Shown one piece after another: positions 10,711 through 23,251 of a stretch of DNA of 64,000 nucleotides. Source of the DNA: Spirodela intermedia (Eukaryota; Streptophyta; Magnoliopsida; Alismatales; Araceae). Location: NCBI GenBank assembly GCA_902729315.2, contig LR746274.1:7892537-7956536 (forward strand), read 5' to 3'. The notes beneath the pieces were generated by a model that worked only from the letters and a program-made list of their open reading frames with translations, made no database searches and was not told where the DNA came from. Each line of letters opens with the position of its first letter. Position 1 is the stretch's first letter. The translations under genes and the position numbers were made by a program.

Positions 10711-11062
10711 ATCTAGCAACCAGTAAAAGAAATTCTCGCATCAATTTCATGGCTCTTGAGAGGCTTCTTCCGAGGATCGCTTGCGATGGGAGAGCGCTCT
10801 ATATGCGTACATAAATGCTCATCTGAAGATGATGATTCGAATGGGGCGCCGGCCAATTCTCTGGCATTCCCACCGGGGTGAAAAAGAGTTCGAATTCAGT
10901 GATTGAGAATCTACAGAGGAGCGACCCTTTGTCTGTCTGTCTATCTGTCTGTCTATATGCGGCTTGAAATCTGCCATCAAACCCCTCTGTGTTCTTCTCA
11001 ACGTGGGGATCGTCCCACTGATCGATCGCATTGCTGTGGCACTGAAGAACAGCGAAGCCAAG
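10711..11062. other. Unrecognised segment before the tandem array
   Basis: Moderate GC, with a short run of GTCTGTCT/ATCTGTCT repeats at 10929-10957. Short open stretches exist on both strands but match no family I recognise. One plus-frame stretch (about 11005-11078, ending KNSEAKLWAITP) runs straight into the array and could be a decayed exon. Confidence 0.3.
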
Positions 11063-11745
11063 TTGTGGGCCATTACTCCATAAACCGTTCCGAGCCAAGT
11101 TGCCTATTCCGTCAAATGAGCCCACTGGGCCTTCCAATAACTCTGCCCATCTCCTTGAGATCTCCAACCTACCCCACGGAAAAAAACGTCGTGGGGTATT
11201 CATTAGTTGTGAGCCACTACTTCATAAACCGTTCCGGGCCAAACTGCCTATTCCATCAAATGGGCCCACTGGGCCTTCCAATAACTTTGTCCATCTCCTT
11301 GAGATCTCTAACCTACACCACAGAAAAAACGCTGTGGGGTATTCATTAGTTGTGGGCCACTACTCCATAAACCGTTCCGGGCCAAACTGCCTATTCCATC
11401 AAATGGGCCCACTGGGCTTTCCAATAACTTTGTCTATCTCCTTGAGATCTCTAACCTACACCACAGAAAAAACGCCGTGGGGTATTCATTAGTTGTGGGC
11501 CACTACTTCATAAACCGTTCCGGGCCAAATTCCCTATTCCATCAAATGGGCTCACTGGGCCTTCCAATAACTTCGTCCATCTCCTTGAGATCTCCAACCT
11601 ACCCCACAGAAAAAACGTCGTGGGTTATTCATTAGTTGTGGGCCACTACTCCATAAACCGATCCGGGCCAAGTTGCCTATTCCATCAAATGGGCCCACTG
11701 GGTCTTCCAATAACTCTGCCCACCTCCTTGAGATCTCCCTCTCAG
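11063..11745. repeat. Tandem array, 143-144 bp unit, about 4.7 copies
   Basis: Units begin with TTGTGGGCC near 11063, 11207, 11350, 11493 and 11637, so the spacing is 143-144 bp. Each contains CCATAAACCGTTCC, a GGGCCCACTGGGCCTTCC core, CTCCTTGAGATCTC and CATTAGTTGTG. Copies differ at only a few positions, so the array is fairly young or homogenised. Overlapping open frames are by-products of the repetition. Confidence 0.93.
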
Positions 11746-13335
11746 AGCTAGCTCTCAAGGAAATCTAGACCAGGCCATGGACTTGAGAGAGATCGTCTAA
11801 GTTCCTGAGAGACCAGTTCTTGAGGGTTCATCAGCCAGCTCCTCCCTGGTTTCCCATGGTAAGAGGAAGGTCGTCTTAACTCTCACTAAGCGTGAAGTCA
11901 TGCAAGATGGAGCTACGTATCATGTCTGCTTGTGGAGTCAACATAAAGGGCTCGCATGGAACAAATCCACAGGAGCATAACAGCTGACACCCTCCCGCCG
12001 CTTCTCAAAATGGGCATGTGGGGTCACAGGCTAGCAAGAAAAAGAAGGTTTGTTTCTAGTCTCATTTGATTATAATATAGATTTGATCTCATCTTTACCT
12101 TATAAGATGATGGTCACCAGGTGCTCATAGGTGTGTAATGATGAGAAAAAAGTAATAATTTGATCTCTCTTATTACACAGCCTCTGAGGATAGGCTCAAA
12201 TAGATTTTCCATCGTGCATGTGTAACTTATATAAGTGATTCTTCAAATATAATTTATTTTAAAGATATTTTGTCATGTATCACATTGTGAATTTATTCCA
12301 TAAGTCAATAATAAATATCTATTAATGCGATTTTTTTCACATTAATCAAAGTCACTCTTTCTATTGAATTCTGCAATCTCAAATTTTACCATTTACATCT
12401 TTATGACATGACTTAATGACTAACATGAACATAACTCTAATATCAAATGTTATGATAAAAAAAGTTTTGATACTCACAAATGTATTGCAAAATGTATTAC
12501 CCTCTAAATATGGATGAGTAAAATATAAGGGAAAAGTTATAGAGATACCAAGATTTTATATATATGAAAAAGTACAAAGAAATGATGCACTATAACTTAT
12601 GTTGTTTAGAAAAATCCTCCTACATATATAGGGAGAATCAAAGGTAGTTATTTAGATGAAAGAATAAATAGAAAGAAAACCTTACAAGATGACTTGATCT
12701 GTCTTCAACACGATACATAATGCCATTATCTTTAAGGTGGTGTGCTCAAAATAAACCTCTCAATTCATAAGACTCTCTTACCAAAAAAAATAAAGGAATT
12801 ACATAAGACTCTTAGAGAAACAAAAAATGAAAGAAGTGGGAAGAAGTTCAAAAATGGTGGTTATAGCCGTATATGCAACTGCATTGGTTGTCTCCTTGCA
12901 AGAGATGAGAGGCAGAAGTCAAATAAGTTGTCAGCTATATGAAACTCAAGACTTCAATTATTTTATTACTATAAATGAGTTGAGAACAAGACAATGACAA
13001 GTAAAAATCAACATGATTTATACTCAAGTAAAATTACTTAGTTTTCCAAGGTATGAAGGTTAGGCTTATTTGGCTTCCTTTCAAGGTCAATCAAAACTTA
13101 CCAGAGTTGCTTGGTCATCCCTAGACTAGAGAATCTTAAATCTAAAGGTGAAGGGGATTTCACAATGAAATAGCACTTACGAATACGATATTAATAACCA
13201 TGTTTTGAAATAATCACACCATATAACTTGAGACCCAATGTTCTTTGATAATTTACATCACATTTTATCTAATAGCATACTTCAGCTCCTCTTCATTAGG
13301 AATCATAGCACGATTCTTAGTACTACCCTCATTTC
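11746..13335. other. AT-rich intergenic DNA, no gene seen
   Basis: Many stops in all frames. An open stretch at 12742-12942 matches nothing known. It probably contains old transposon sequence, but no terminal structure is visible. Confidence 0.4.
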
Positions 13336-14470
13336 TCAATATGACTTAGAAAATTTTGATGAGAGGTGTCATGACTTAGTTGTTGTATAGTAAATCACAT
13401 AAATTTCAAATTTATAAAATTAAAAAATACAAATTTGACATATATAGAAATATTTATATTAATTATAATTCAATAAAAGTTCTAAAAATAGTAAAAAATT
13501 TCTAAGTCAACCATAGAGATGTAATATACTATCAATAATATTTTAAAATTTTACTCAAATAATATAATTTTTTTATGAATTTTAGACTAAAAAATGAAAA
13601 TAAAATATATTTAAAATTTATAAAAAATAGAAATAAAAGTGAAAATGTCATAATCAACACCCAATGTAAATCGAGTGAAAATAGAGTTTTGCCTGATGAT
13701 TCTTACATAAGTAATTATAGATAATTTAATTGGTCAAATTAAGATTTGTAAAAGCCAAAGGAATCATAATTGTACGAAGAATAATTTAGAAAGTTGACAT
13801 CACAGAAATTATCACTAAATGAAGTGAAAATAAAGTTAAAAATAAGAAACGCAGAGTTCCAACCTCATTACAATGATTATCAGAATTCTTTATATTTGAG
13901 AGAATCATCAAATGTTGTCCCTGGCCTCAAAGGCTCTCTTTGGACATGGACGACTTGGACATTCACTAGATCTTCTTCTAAAGTCCAAAAAATGATGGTG
14001 GAAGTTAAACTAATTAAAAAAATGGTAAAATAGAGTTTCGACATTGCGACAGTGATGCGTCGACAATGCATCAGAATCTTAAATATTTGAGAAGTTTTTC
14101 ATGTAGTGTCCACAACCTCAAAGGTTCTCTTTAGGCAAGAATAATGTAAGCAATCTCTAGATCTTCTTGCAAAGTCTAGAGATCAATAAAATGAGTTGTT
14201 GAACCATCTCCAATAATTGAACCCTATGGAGTAGAAAAATGACGACTTTATAGCTCTCTGGTGGGTGTCATCCAACAGAGATAAGTTAGATAGAAGTGGG
14301 GTGCATCTTAAGGAGCTTCATTCTCAAGTCCGCACAATAAGAAGAGGCTTTTCATCGCATCTGATATGCTCTTAAGAGGTGACAACTCGTCTCTCAGTAG
14401 ATCATCCTCTTCTCAACAACAAATTATTTGTCAATCAATTAGAGATGATTTACTCGATAGATTCACAATC
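13336..14470. repeat. Diverged direct repeat, copy 1
   Basis: Pairs with 14770-15880 at an offset of about 1.41 kb. Shared landmarks in the same order: ATCACATAAATTT; a stretch with TAAGTAATTA; AAGTTAAAAATAAGAAA; GATCTTCTT near AAAGTC; CAATAAAATG; ATCATCCTCTTCTC. The similarity is old, with many substitutions and indels. It could be two LTR-derived copies or a tandem duplication of an unknown element. Confidence 0.7.
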
Positions 14471-14769
14471 TTTTTATTGTAAATTATTTAATGCTATTGA
14501 TTTTTAAAATATTATAGAAAAATACGAATGAAGCCATAATTATCATTTTGAACAAAACCCTCTTTGTTTAGTAAAATAAAATTTTTTATTTAAAAAAAAA
14601 TTAGTTGAAATGTAGCATCATCAATTTTATGGCCAAGGAGATTCTAGCATTCTCATTTAGCAAATTAAGAAGTTAGTAAATGAAACAACTAGTAAACAAC
14701 ATTTTTGAGACTTAGAAGTTTTGTCTATTGCTTCAAGGGCAAGTAAGCTTAATAATATTAGCACAATAC

Positions 14770-15880
14770 TAGAAGACTTACATGACCTAATCGTCTTATA
14801 ATAAATCACACAAATTTAAAATTTCTAAAACTAGAAAATATCTATTTTTCAATTTTGTAGATATATTTTAGAAAAACTTAATTAATTATAAATAGATACA
14901 ATATTTCAAAAAAAAATCAAGTTGATCACAAGGATGTAATATCATATCGAATAATATTTCAATTTTTTTCAGAATGAAATTTTTAGACTAAACAATAAAG
15001 ATAAAATGTTTTTAAATTTGTAAAAAGAGAAATAAGGGTATTGATGTCAGAATGATATTAATAGCCAAATGAATGTGAATCAAACAAAAGTAGAGTTCCA
15101 CCTAGTGATTTTACGTAAGTAATTACAACTAATTTGATTGATGAAATTATGTTATGTAAAAATCAAAACAATCATAATTTAATAAAGAAGAGTTTGGAAA
15201 CTTGAAATCACACGAAATATCACTAAATCAAGTAAAAATTAAGTTAAAAGTAAGAAAACTAAAGTTTCGGCCTCGCAATAGTGATTGTCAAAATTCTATG
15301 TTCAAGAGAATTATCGAACGATGTCTACGACTTCAAACACTCTTCTTAACATTAATGATTTGAATATTATCTCGATCTCCTTTCAAAGTTTAGAAAATGA
15401 TGGTAGAAGTTAAACTAGTTAAAAATGATAAAACAAAGTTCTAATGTTGTGACAATGATACATCAAAATCTTGAGTATTCAGTGAGACTATTGTATAATA
15501 TCTACGGCTCAAAGGTTCTCTTTGGAATTAATGATGCAGACAATTTCTAGATCTTCTTGTAAAGCTTAAAAATCAATAAAATGGGTCAACGAATCGTCTC
15601 CAACATCTATCACCTGTGGAATGGAACAAATATTAACTTTATAAATATCAGACGATTGTCATGCGACAAAGATAAGCTAAATAGAGGTAGGGCACATCTT
15701 AGGGAGCTTCATCTTCAAATTCTTATAACAAAAGTAAGTTCTTCATCACATCTTGTACGCTCTCAAGAGGTGGTAACTCGTCTCTTGAGATATCGTCATC
15801 TTCTCGACAATGGCTGATTCATTGATCAATCGAAGATAATTTTTTTGATAATTCGTGATCTTTTTATCCATAATCTTTTG
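14770..15880. repeat. Diverged direct repeat, copy 2
   Basis: Second copy of the repeat described at 13336-14470, same orientation. It is followed at about 15840-15880 by sequence similar to the end of copy 1. The spacer (14471-14769) contains a phrase like one at 10690-10720 (AGCAAATTAAGAAGTTAGTAAAT), linking it to the Copia scrap region. Confidence 0.7.
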
Positions 15881-18730
15881 GTAATTTTAGTAACAATGTT
15901 CTATAAATTATGTTTACGAAATTTCTAATAACATTGAGCAATTCTGGCGACTTAATCATTGATCAGCACTCTATAGAAAAATCAAAATTTAGCTAGATAA
16001 AAAAATATAAGTTTTGATTCTAGTGAGATTCAAATCCTCGCCAATCACTTTCCCACAAGAGAGAGAGTAACAAAAGTACACTAATATCCTTATCTAGTGA
16101 TGTCATAAAGATATATTCTTCTTATCATTCAAGGGTATTATAGGTATATAAATATTAAAAGTAGGTGATGACGAATGGTAGCCAAATTTAGTCCCACATC
16201 AGCTATTTTCAGATGCTTGAGATAAATATATAGTAATATGACCTTTCATGTTCAGTACTCTCTCACACACACGTATACGACCACTCATTGTCGCATGCTT
16301 GGTTGGCCATCAATGATGTAGAAGGGGAGTGATGTACACGTGTTCCACCAACCCTTAATCACTCAAGCCCACTGCTCACAGCTCCACCTGACTGTGCTTC
16401 TGACCCTCTTGTAGGCCCCTTGGCTGGCAGGTCCCCCCTTTTTACTATATTCTTATTTTATTTTATCTCTCTTCATTGATCTCAAAAACAAAATTATAAA
16501 AAGTATATAAATTCACATAAAATTATATAATTAATAAAAAATCACATTAACTAACTAAAAACTATGTTTCATAATTTAATACAAATATAAGTCTATTTAT
16601 CATGAGTTAAGACTTAAAATATATTATTAATTAATTATTAACTCATCATAATAAAGACTTATCAAAGACCATGTGAATTTCTTCAAATAATGAAAATATT
16701 TTTAAATATAGTTTTTATTTTTCCTTCAAAGACATCTTGTCATCTTTATAATTATTTTCTCATAATATATATGTGAATTAAATGTTTTCTTCCAAAAAAA
16801 GTGCTTTGAGACGATGGAAGCATCTATAGAGAGACAAATAGGGAAGAAAAAATAAACATGATAGGTATACAAGGTGATTAATACTGCAACAATTTTTTTG
16901 GTGATTTGAAAACTATATATTCAATTTTCTAGATTTGTTTCATAATAAGGTATCTAAGTCCTATATTTGGTGATTAAAAAGTAAGAAAATGGCATCATAG
17001 AAAGTAGGATTTGTATGTTTATAGATACGATGAGGACTATGAGTAATACTTCTCTCCCATCATTACATTATGAAACCTTAAAAACTACTAGATATATTCT
17101 AAATAGGGTTTCTAACATAATAGATCCTTCCATAATCTTTTACTACTAGAATAGGTATTAATCTAATTTTGAATACTGGTTATTTATCAAAGTGAAGTAA
17201 AAAGTCATGCAAATTTAATGTGCCAAAAACTAAAGAAAAAGGATCATGTTATCCTTCAGATCATGTTATTATTTTAGTATTAATGACCCATTTACAGTCA
17301 ATCATTGTAATGCATAGGAAAATCTGTTAAGGTTTAACTTTTAGTCATAGTTATGGATTTTATCTCACCATTCATATAATCTTAGTATTTTGTAAAACTT
17401 CTTTCACTCATGACTTGTACAAATGAGACTACATCACCTTTTATTCTTATGTAAAATTAGTGGTCTAACTACCCAATAGTTGCCATCATTTACAGAATTT
17501 ATTTCAGTCATAAGGGTTTCATCATTTACAATGGGATTTTCAGTAATGATACCTTTTTAAAATATCAAAAGGCTCTAAAAAAAAAAAATCTTTATAAATT
17601 TTTAAGTTATAGATTCAATTTGATTTAAGTACTATCAAATCATTATTCAATGATATGATAAATTATGCAATTATTCAAAGTTATTATTTTGTGATCCAGC
17701 ACATCCAATTGTTCTACTCTTTGAAAAGGATTAACTCTATTTCATCCAGAATTTCAATAGTGTAACTAGGATAAAAAATATTATGCTTTTTGACATAACC
17801 AAAGAACCAATAAAAAATCTAGTAGTTATGTTTGTGTCAAGTGAAAAGCACCAAAGCTACTAGGCCACTCTTTATTTCATTGATAAACTAGTTTTGTGGC
17901 TAATTTGACAGTCCTTACAGTAATGTAAGTGAAGTATCATTATTTTATCGATATAATTAGTGTAATGCTGGAGTGATTTTACATGATTAGTGAAGTGCTG
18001 AAGTGATTCAACCTTAGAATGGATAAAACACCTATAAGACTAAGTCAATCATTCATATCAGTGTTAGTCTGATATCTAATTATGTTTTTAGACTATACTA
18101 CACCATCGAGTTTAGACGGTTTGGAAATTTGAATGGTCAATGGACCAAGGTCTAATCTATAAAGTCCAAGCATCTTACATAAGGGGTTTTTGTTAGATCC
18201 ATGAGAATCGCATACTTGATTTGGATATCCCTACGTGGAAATGAGATAGAGGTTGGGAGAAGAAGCGGGAGGAGAGAGAGAGAGAGAGAAAAACTACAAT
18301 GTTGGTGACCATGAGGTAGTCACATATCATGGATTTTTGATCGAGCCCTACTGAAGACTTTACAAGTCATTTTTCCTTCCTAGACATAGTTCGTATGCAT
18401 AAGATTTGAATACACGAAGCCATGCCATGTTCAATGAGATCTCTACTAAGGTTATGTTTTCTAGACCATGGAATCCCCATATTCCAATCTCGAGTAGACA
18501 CTGCACTAGAATTCCATTTATGGCGTAGATAGACCTTCACCCACCCTCCTTATGTGCTTGTACAAGCAAGAGAGAGAGAGAGAGAGAGAAGCACATGTGT
18601 TGACTTTGGAGTCATTCCTATTATGAGAAGACTTAATAAAAATAAACATATTTTCCATTTTACATTATCAGAGAATCAATATTTTAATATATTAATATAA
18701 AAATTTTCCATATATTAGTCCGCAGAAAGT
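15881..18730. other. AT-rich gene-poor stretch
   Basis: No coding sequence is supported. Short GA runs lie at about 18270-18288 and 18568-18588. A GTCCCACATC phrase at about 16192 is followed by TATATA, which resembles an snRNA upstream element but has no snRNA body after it. Confidence 0.4.
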
Positions 18731-19284
18731 GCTGTAGTGGCCTCAGAGAACCCATCCAGCGTTCATGAGTAGCCATGGAGATAGCCACAAATGAGTGTTT
18801 CGTCGACCGTTTTGACCTCCAAAACCTTGTTCACATTTGTTCCTGACCTCACTCACACAGAAAATGTATAACTTTCTAGAGCATTCAAAGAAAAGTATTT
18901 TGTATCTTAGCGATTGATGGCTGTCACCAGATGTGAGTCTTTGATGCACATTTACTCTTTGTACAGCTATGAAGTGTGAAACTTTGAACCATCACCAAGA
19001 ACTGTGATTGGCTTCCTAAACATATGAATTTCATAATTAGCAAGCTCATCTTGTTGCTCGCAATTAGTGCATCAATTTTTTAGTTTAACTTAAGATAAAG
19101 GCCCTCATAAGAACGGATTACACAAGGCTGTCGAATCACGATAAATGTGATATACATTTTACAATCACAAGGGTATCAGAGATCACTCATCAGATGACGA
19201 AGATCTGAACTAAAATAAACTCATCCCATGGATTTTTCAATTCAACCCCGTTCTTAATTTCCTCAAGAACCACTTGGGTTCACC

Positions 19285-19333
<49 letters not shown>

Positions 19334-19816
19334 TAGCACTTGGATGATGATAGGACAGCCAATGGAACTTGATATAGGACATGGGCCTTCAGTCAGATCC
19401 TACTGAAGCCTAAATCAAGTTTGGGGGAATCTTTGGTGTAGGCTATCCTTCTTCCCAAGCATGATCCTAAATTAACCTTGAGCAACTAGAACTGGGCTAA
19501 TCTGCGGGCTTACCCATTCCACCGAGAACCCCAAAGGCGATGCATTAAGATCCAAACTACAACAGTCATCGGCAAGCCAAGTTTAACAGGAAGCTTGGCT
19601 CAAATAAGCCCATTGTCGTGTGCCTTCTACACAGAACTATGCTCGTTGTGAGTTTGACCGGGTCCCTACGCAGTGGTGGTACCGTTGAGAAGTCCTGGTC
19701 AGTTTTGTTTGTCCGACTCTAAATAACTGCCTTAAGAAAGAGCGGTGGACGGTTGACTTGTCTTGAGGATCGACCGGCCGACAATTGTGGGAGGACCAAT
19801 GTACAAAACGCTGACA

Positions 19817-19885
<69 letters not shown>

Positions 19886-20171
19886 ACTTGTACAGCAACG
19901 AAACGCTGCACCTCTCTCCATTTCTATGATGACTAACGCAGTCATGAACTACCGCATCTGTCTCTCTCCCTCTACTCCACTACCACCCCTTATTACAGCC
20001 AATGAGGTTCGTCTCGCATGCGTCCGCCATATCCATGCCTGGGTCACTGGCCAACCTATTGAATGCAACACAGAGAGAGACAGAGGAGGAAAGGAAGGAA
20101 GATGAAGGATAGGTGGGCGAATCCCACATAAGGAGGTCGATGTAGCCCGGGGAGAGAGAAATAGAGAGGGA
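18731..20171. other. Intergenic with two long GA/CT microsatellites
   Basis: A GA tract at about 19291-19331 and a CT tract at about 19820-19884 face each other about 490 bp apart. They are inverted with respect to each other and could pair in single-stranded form. No gene is recognised. Confidence 0.7.
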
Positions 20172-20178
20172 TTGTGCC

Positions 20179-20439
20179 ATGAACAGCGATCGGCAGCGAG
20201 CGGGATCGAATGCAACGACGACGGGGAAAGCTCGCCGCTCCTCGCTCGTCCCTTATCCGCTGCTCCCCCCGTTGAACGCTCTGGTCAACGCCCGGGCCAT
20301 CATCGGCCTCTTCCTGCGGTATCTGTGCCTCATGCTGTGCCCCCCCATGAACATCCTCTCTGTCGCCTTCATGGGCGGGAGTACGGCTGCCTCTGCGAGC
20401 ACGTTCAATGAAGACTTTTCAACGACAGCCGGAGTCTGA
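20179..20439 (+). CDS. Unrecognised small open frame (86 aa), doubtful
   Basis: An 86-codon frame in a locally GC-rich island (about 20160-20440) within AT-rich DNA. Residues about 30-66 are hydrophobic (PLNALVNARAIIGLFLRYLC), so a membrane segment is possible. I recognise no family. An overlapping plus frame and a minus frame are also open, which is typical of GC-rich DNA, so this may be non-coding or a decayed exon. The only point in favour is the sharp GC contrast with its surroundings. Confidence 0.15.
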   Translation: MNSDRQRAGSNATTTGKARRSSLVPYPLLPPLNALVNARAIIGLFLRYLCLMLCPPMNILSVAFMGGSTAASASTFNEDFSTTAGV

Positions 20440-21199
20440 ATTTTGTGGTCTCGAATCCCCACAAACCGATAGAACGTAAAGCCGCTCCCTAGTTCAGCTT
20501 TGAGTAACTCAAAAAATATGTAATATTATATTTGGTTCGATCCATCTGTAAGTCAACTGGCATTAAGTCGATTACTCTCGAATTTATCAATACGGGACTA
20601 GAGATCTTATGAAGCTCTTGGCCATATCCTTTACACCGGTCTGGTAAACAGTTAGTATTAATTTGGTTGACCTTGGCCCGGGTCCGGATTCTAATTTATC
20701 CAACTTTCAGTTTGACAGCTCTCTCTCTCTCTCCCGCTCCCCGTAGATTAGCTTACGCCAATTTAGTTTTCAGTTATTTGGTAACGACGGAGAGAAGTCT
20801 AGCGGCCAGGAGTCCACAATTCGATCATTTCGGTCAGATAAGTTAATGGGACTATATCCGTGTGTATCTTTAATTATCCGAGTTTATCAAACTTGATTAT
20901 CTTGATTATCTTGATTATCTTGATTATCTTGATTATCTCGGCTAAACTCGGATAACCCAGCCTCTTCCAGTTCTAATCAGCTATCAAATCTCTATCTGGG
21001 TTCTTACTGACTCCATGGCCTTCGTGAGCTTGAGACAGGGAGAGAATGAGATGAGAGAGAGAGAGAAATGGGCTTCTGTCTCTGTGAGTGTTGGAGAGAT
21101 TGGCGGCGAGGGAAATGGGACTGAGTTGCTGTGCTAGATATGCCGTCAGGCTCTAGGACTAGTTATTCCTCATGAAGATGTGGCTGTGTGAGAACCTAT

Positions 21200-21239
<40 letters not shown>

Positions 21240-21385
21240 CCGGCCTACGAATGCTCATGACATAGATAGGTGACGAGAGAATGTGCAAAATGAGCGGGGA
21301 GTTTCGGATCAGACCTTCTTAGACGCTGAGCAGTAGTCAAATAAATCTCAGGCTCCATGTAAACCAATAAAAGAGGGAACGAGAC

Positions 21386-21416
<31 letters not shown>

Positions 21417-22420
21417 GGGAGGAAAGAGAAAGAGAGCGGAGAGGGGACCTGCTTCGGTGTTTACTACTCTTTATTTATCATGTTTGACCAGACAGAAGAG
21501 TGGGTGGAGAGGAGAGAGAGGAGTATCACTCTCACTCCGAGGATGGGTCCGGAGGTTGACATGAGCCGGAAGCCAATCAGTCAAGCGGGAGACGGCATCA
21601 TGGTCTGGGGGAAAGAAAAGCTACGTATCACAGAAATGGAAAGCGTGGCCTGTCAGCAAGGAAACTCAGAAGCCCCAAGTCCGAGGACGACGAGGCCAAA
21701 ACCCCCCCTCCGAAACAACCTTTGTAGATAGAGAGGTGCTGTTTTAGAAGCAGCTACAGATAGAAAAAGAGGGAGTTGAAGCTCGCCGGCGGTAAGGTCC
21801 GAGCCGGACAGGCCAGCTTTTTACGCCTTGGAGGGAAAGAGAGCAGGAAAGAAGGAAAGCTTTTTAATCTAAGCTAGAGAGAGAGAGAGGTCGTCAAATG
21901 GCCTGACAGACCGGTTTTTAGAGAGAGAGAGAGAGGAGCCGCGGCGACATCGCTCCGGACCAGCCGGCCGTGTGCTCTAATTTCGGCCCAGCTGGTACGA
22001 CACGTTGGCAGCATTCGTTGACAACTACGACGAGGCCAAGAGAGGATGACCTGGACCGCCGGCCGGCGGAGAGGTGGCGCCGGCGCCGGCGGTGGTGGCG
22101 GTGGTGGCGGTTGGTGGGCGGGGATTGGACGTATGCGGGAAGCGTTAAATTCCCCTCGCTCTAATGGTCTTCAGCCACCCTGGTAATTATCCTCTTCGCT
22201 TTCTAAAAGACAACTCACTGCACCTGTAGAGAGAGAAAACACAGATGAGAGAGAGATAGCCCGACAGTTTGACTTTTATCAACGTTTTGGCTCAAATAAC
22301 CATACTCGGTCTTCACACTCAAAAAAAAACTGGCTTTTCGGAATTCCTCAGCGACTTCCTTTATGAACTCTATCCACACAGAGAGAAAGAGATGGGGGAA
22401 GAGGGAGAGAAAGAGATTGA

Positions 22421-22466
<46 letters not shown>

Positions 22467-23192
22467 ACTGGACTCCAATGAGATTTTCGGACATGGGGAG
22501 GTTCTACTTGCTCTGGGAATCTCCGAACAAAATAATCGGGCTGCTCAAATGCAGTTCGTGTTTATATACACAGCCTCCGGGAAACATAAAGCGAGAGGGA
22601 GAAGAACGCGGAAGCAATGCTGAAAGCTAGGGCTCTTTCAATGTATGGATATTTTAATTATGATTATTAAACAACGAACGCAATCATAAGAACACACGCA
22701 ATGAAAATAACTTCTACACGGCAATCATAAAGACCAGGACATAAAATCCATTCATTATTACCATTTTGGAGTGCGTAATCCCAGCCCCTCAAAGGTCAGT
22801 TCTCTCTCTCTTTCTCTCTCTCTCTTACACTCTATCTCTCTCTCTCTCTCTCTATAATCTGATAGATTGTACTTCTCCCGATGGAATGCCATCTCCTCGG
22901 CCTTCGCAACTAAACAGTGAGAAGATTGATCAAAACAGTCCTTACCCCACTGTCTCTCTCTCTCTCTCCCCTCTCTCTCTCTCTAGCATTCAGGGGTTGT
23001 ACAACAATTCTGATGAACTGGGTTTCCTCCCGCAGAGAAGGGCACGACAAAGAGTGAGTAGATGGATCGAAGGCCCCGCTCCTCACCACTTCCGAGGAAG
23101 AAGAAGAAGCAGAAGAAAAAGGAGGAAGGATAAAGGAGCCTCCTTGACGTACCATATCTGCGACTGACATGGCGATTTACGTAACCTCTTCT
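20440..23192. promoter_or_regulatory. Upstream region of UFO with GA/CT tracts
   Basis: No other gene is supported. GA tracts lie at about 21053-21066, 21201-21238, 21397-21417, 21880-21890, 21920-21933 and 22426-22460. CT tracts lie at about 22801-22857 and 22951-22984. GA/CT elements are known binding sites of plant BBR/BPC (GAGA-binding) factors, which control meristem and homeotic genes; linking them to UFO here is inference. A 9-bp repeat sits at 20892-20936. The homology-free open frames here are unlikely to be genes. Confidence 0.45.
20892..20936. repeat. Perfect 9-bp tandem repeat, 5 copies
   Basis: The unit CTTGATTAT is repeated five times without a mismatch, then breaks to CTCGG. 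Confidence 0.95.
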
Positions 23193-23199
23193 TATATAA
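23193..23199 (+). promoter_or_regulatory. TATA box of UFO
   Basis: TATATAA lies 53 bp before the UFO start codon. The usual TATA-to-start-site distance of about 30 bp would leave a 5' UTR of only about 25 nt. A CpG-rich start region follows. Confidence 0.6.
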
Positions 23200-23251
23200 G
23201 AAGAAGAAGCGCAGACGGCGGCAGTTCCTCCATTGTCCTCGCCGCTCCGCA

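Noticed and set aside
11063-11745. Tandem array considered as a CRISPR-like array or repeat protein gene
   Set aside because: There are no short repeats separated by unique spacers. Whole 143-bp units repeat, stops occur in the units, and the genome is a plant's.
16185-16245. GTCCCACATC followed by a TATA-like stretch, resembling a plant snRNA promoter
   Set aside because: No U-snRNA or other recognisable RNA body follows, and the motif is common in transposon sequence.
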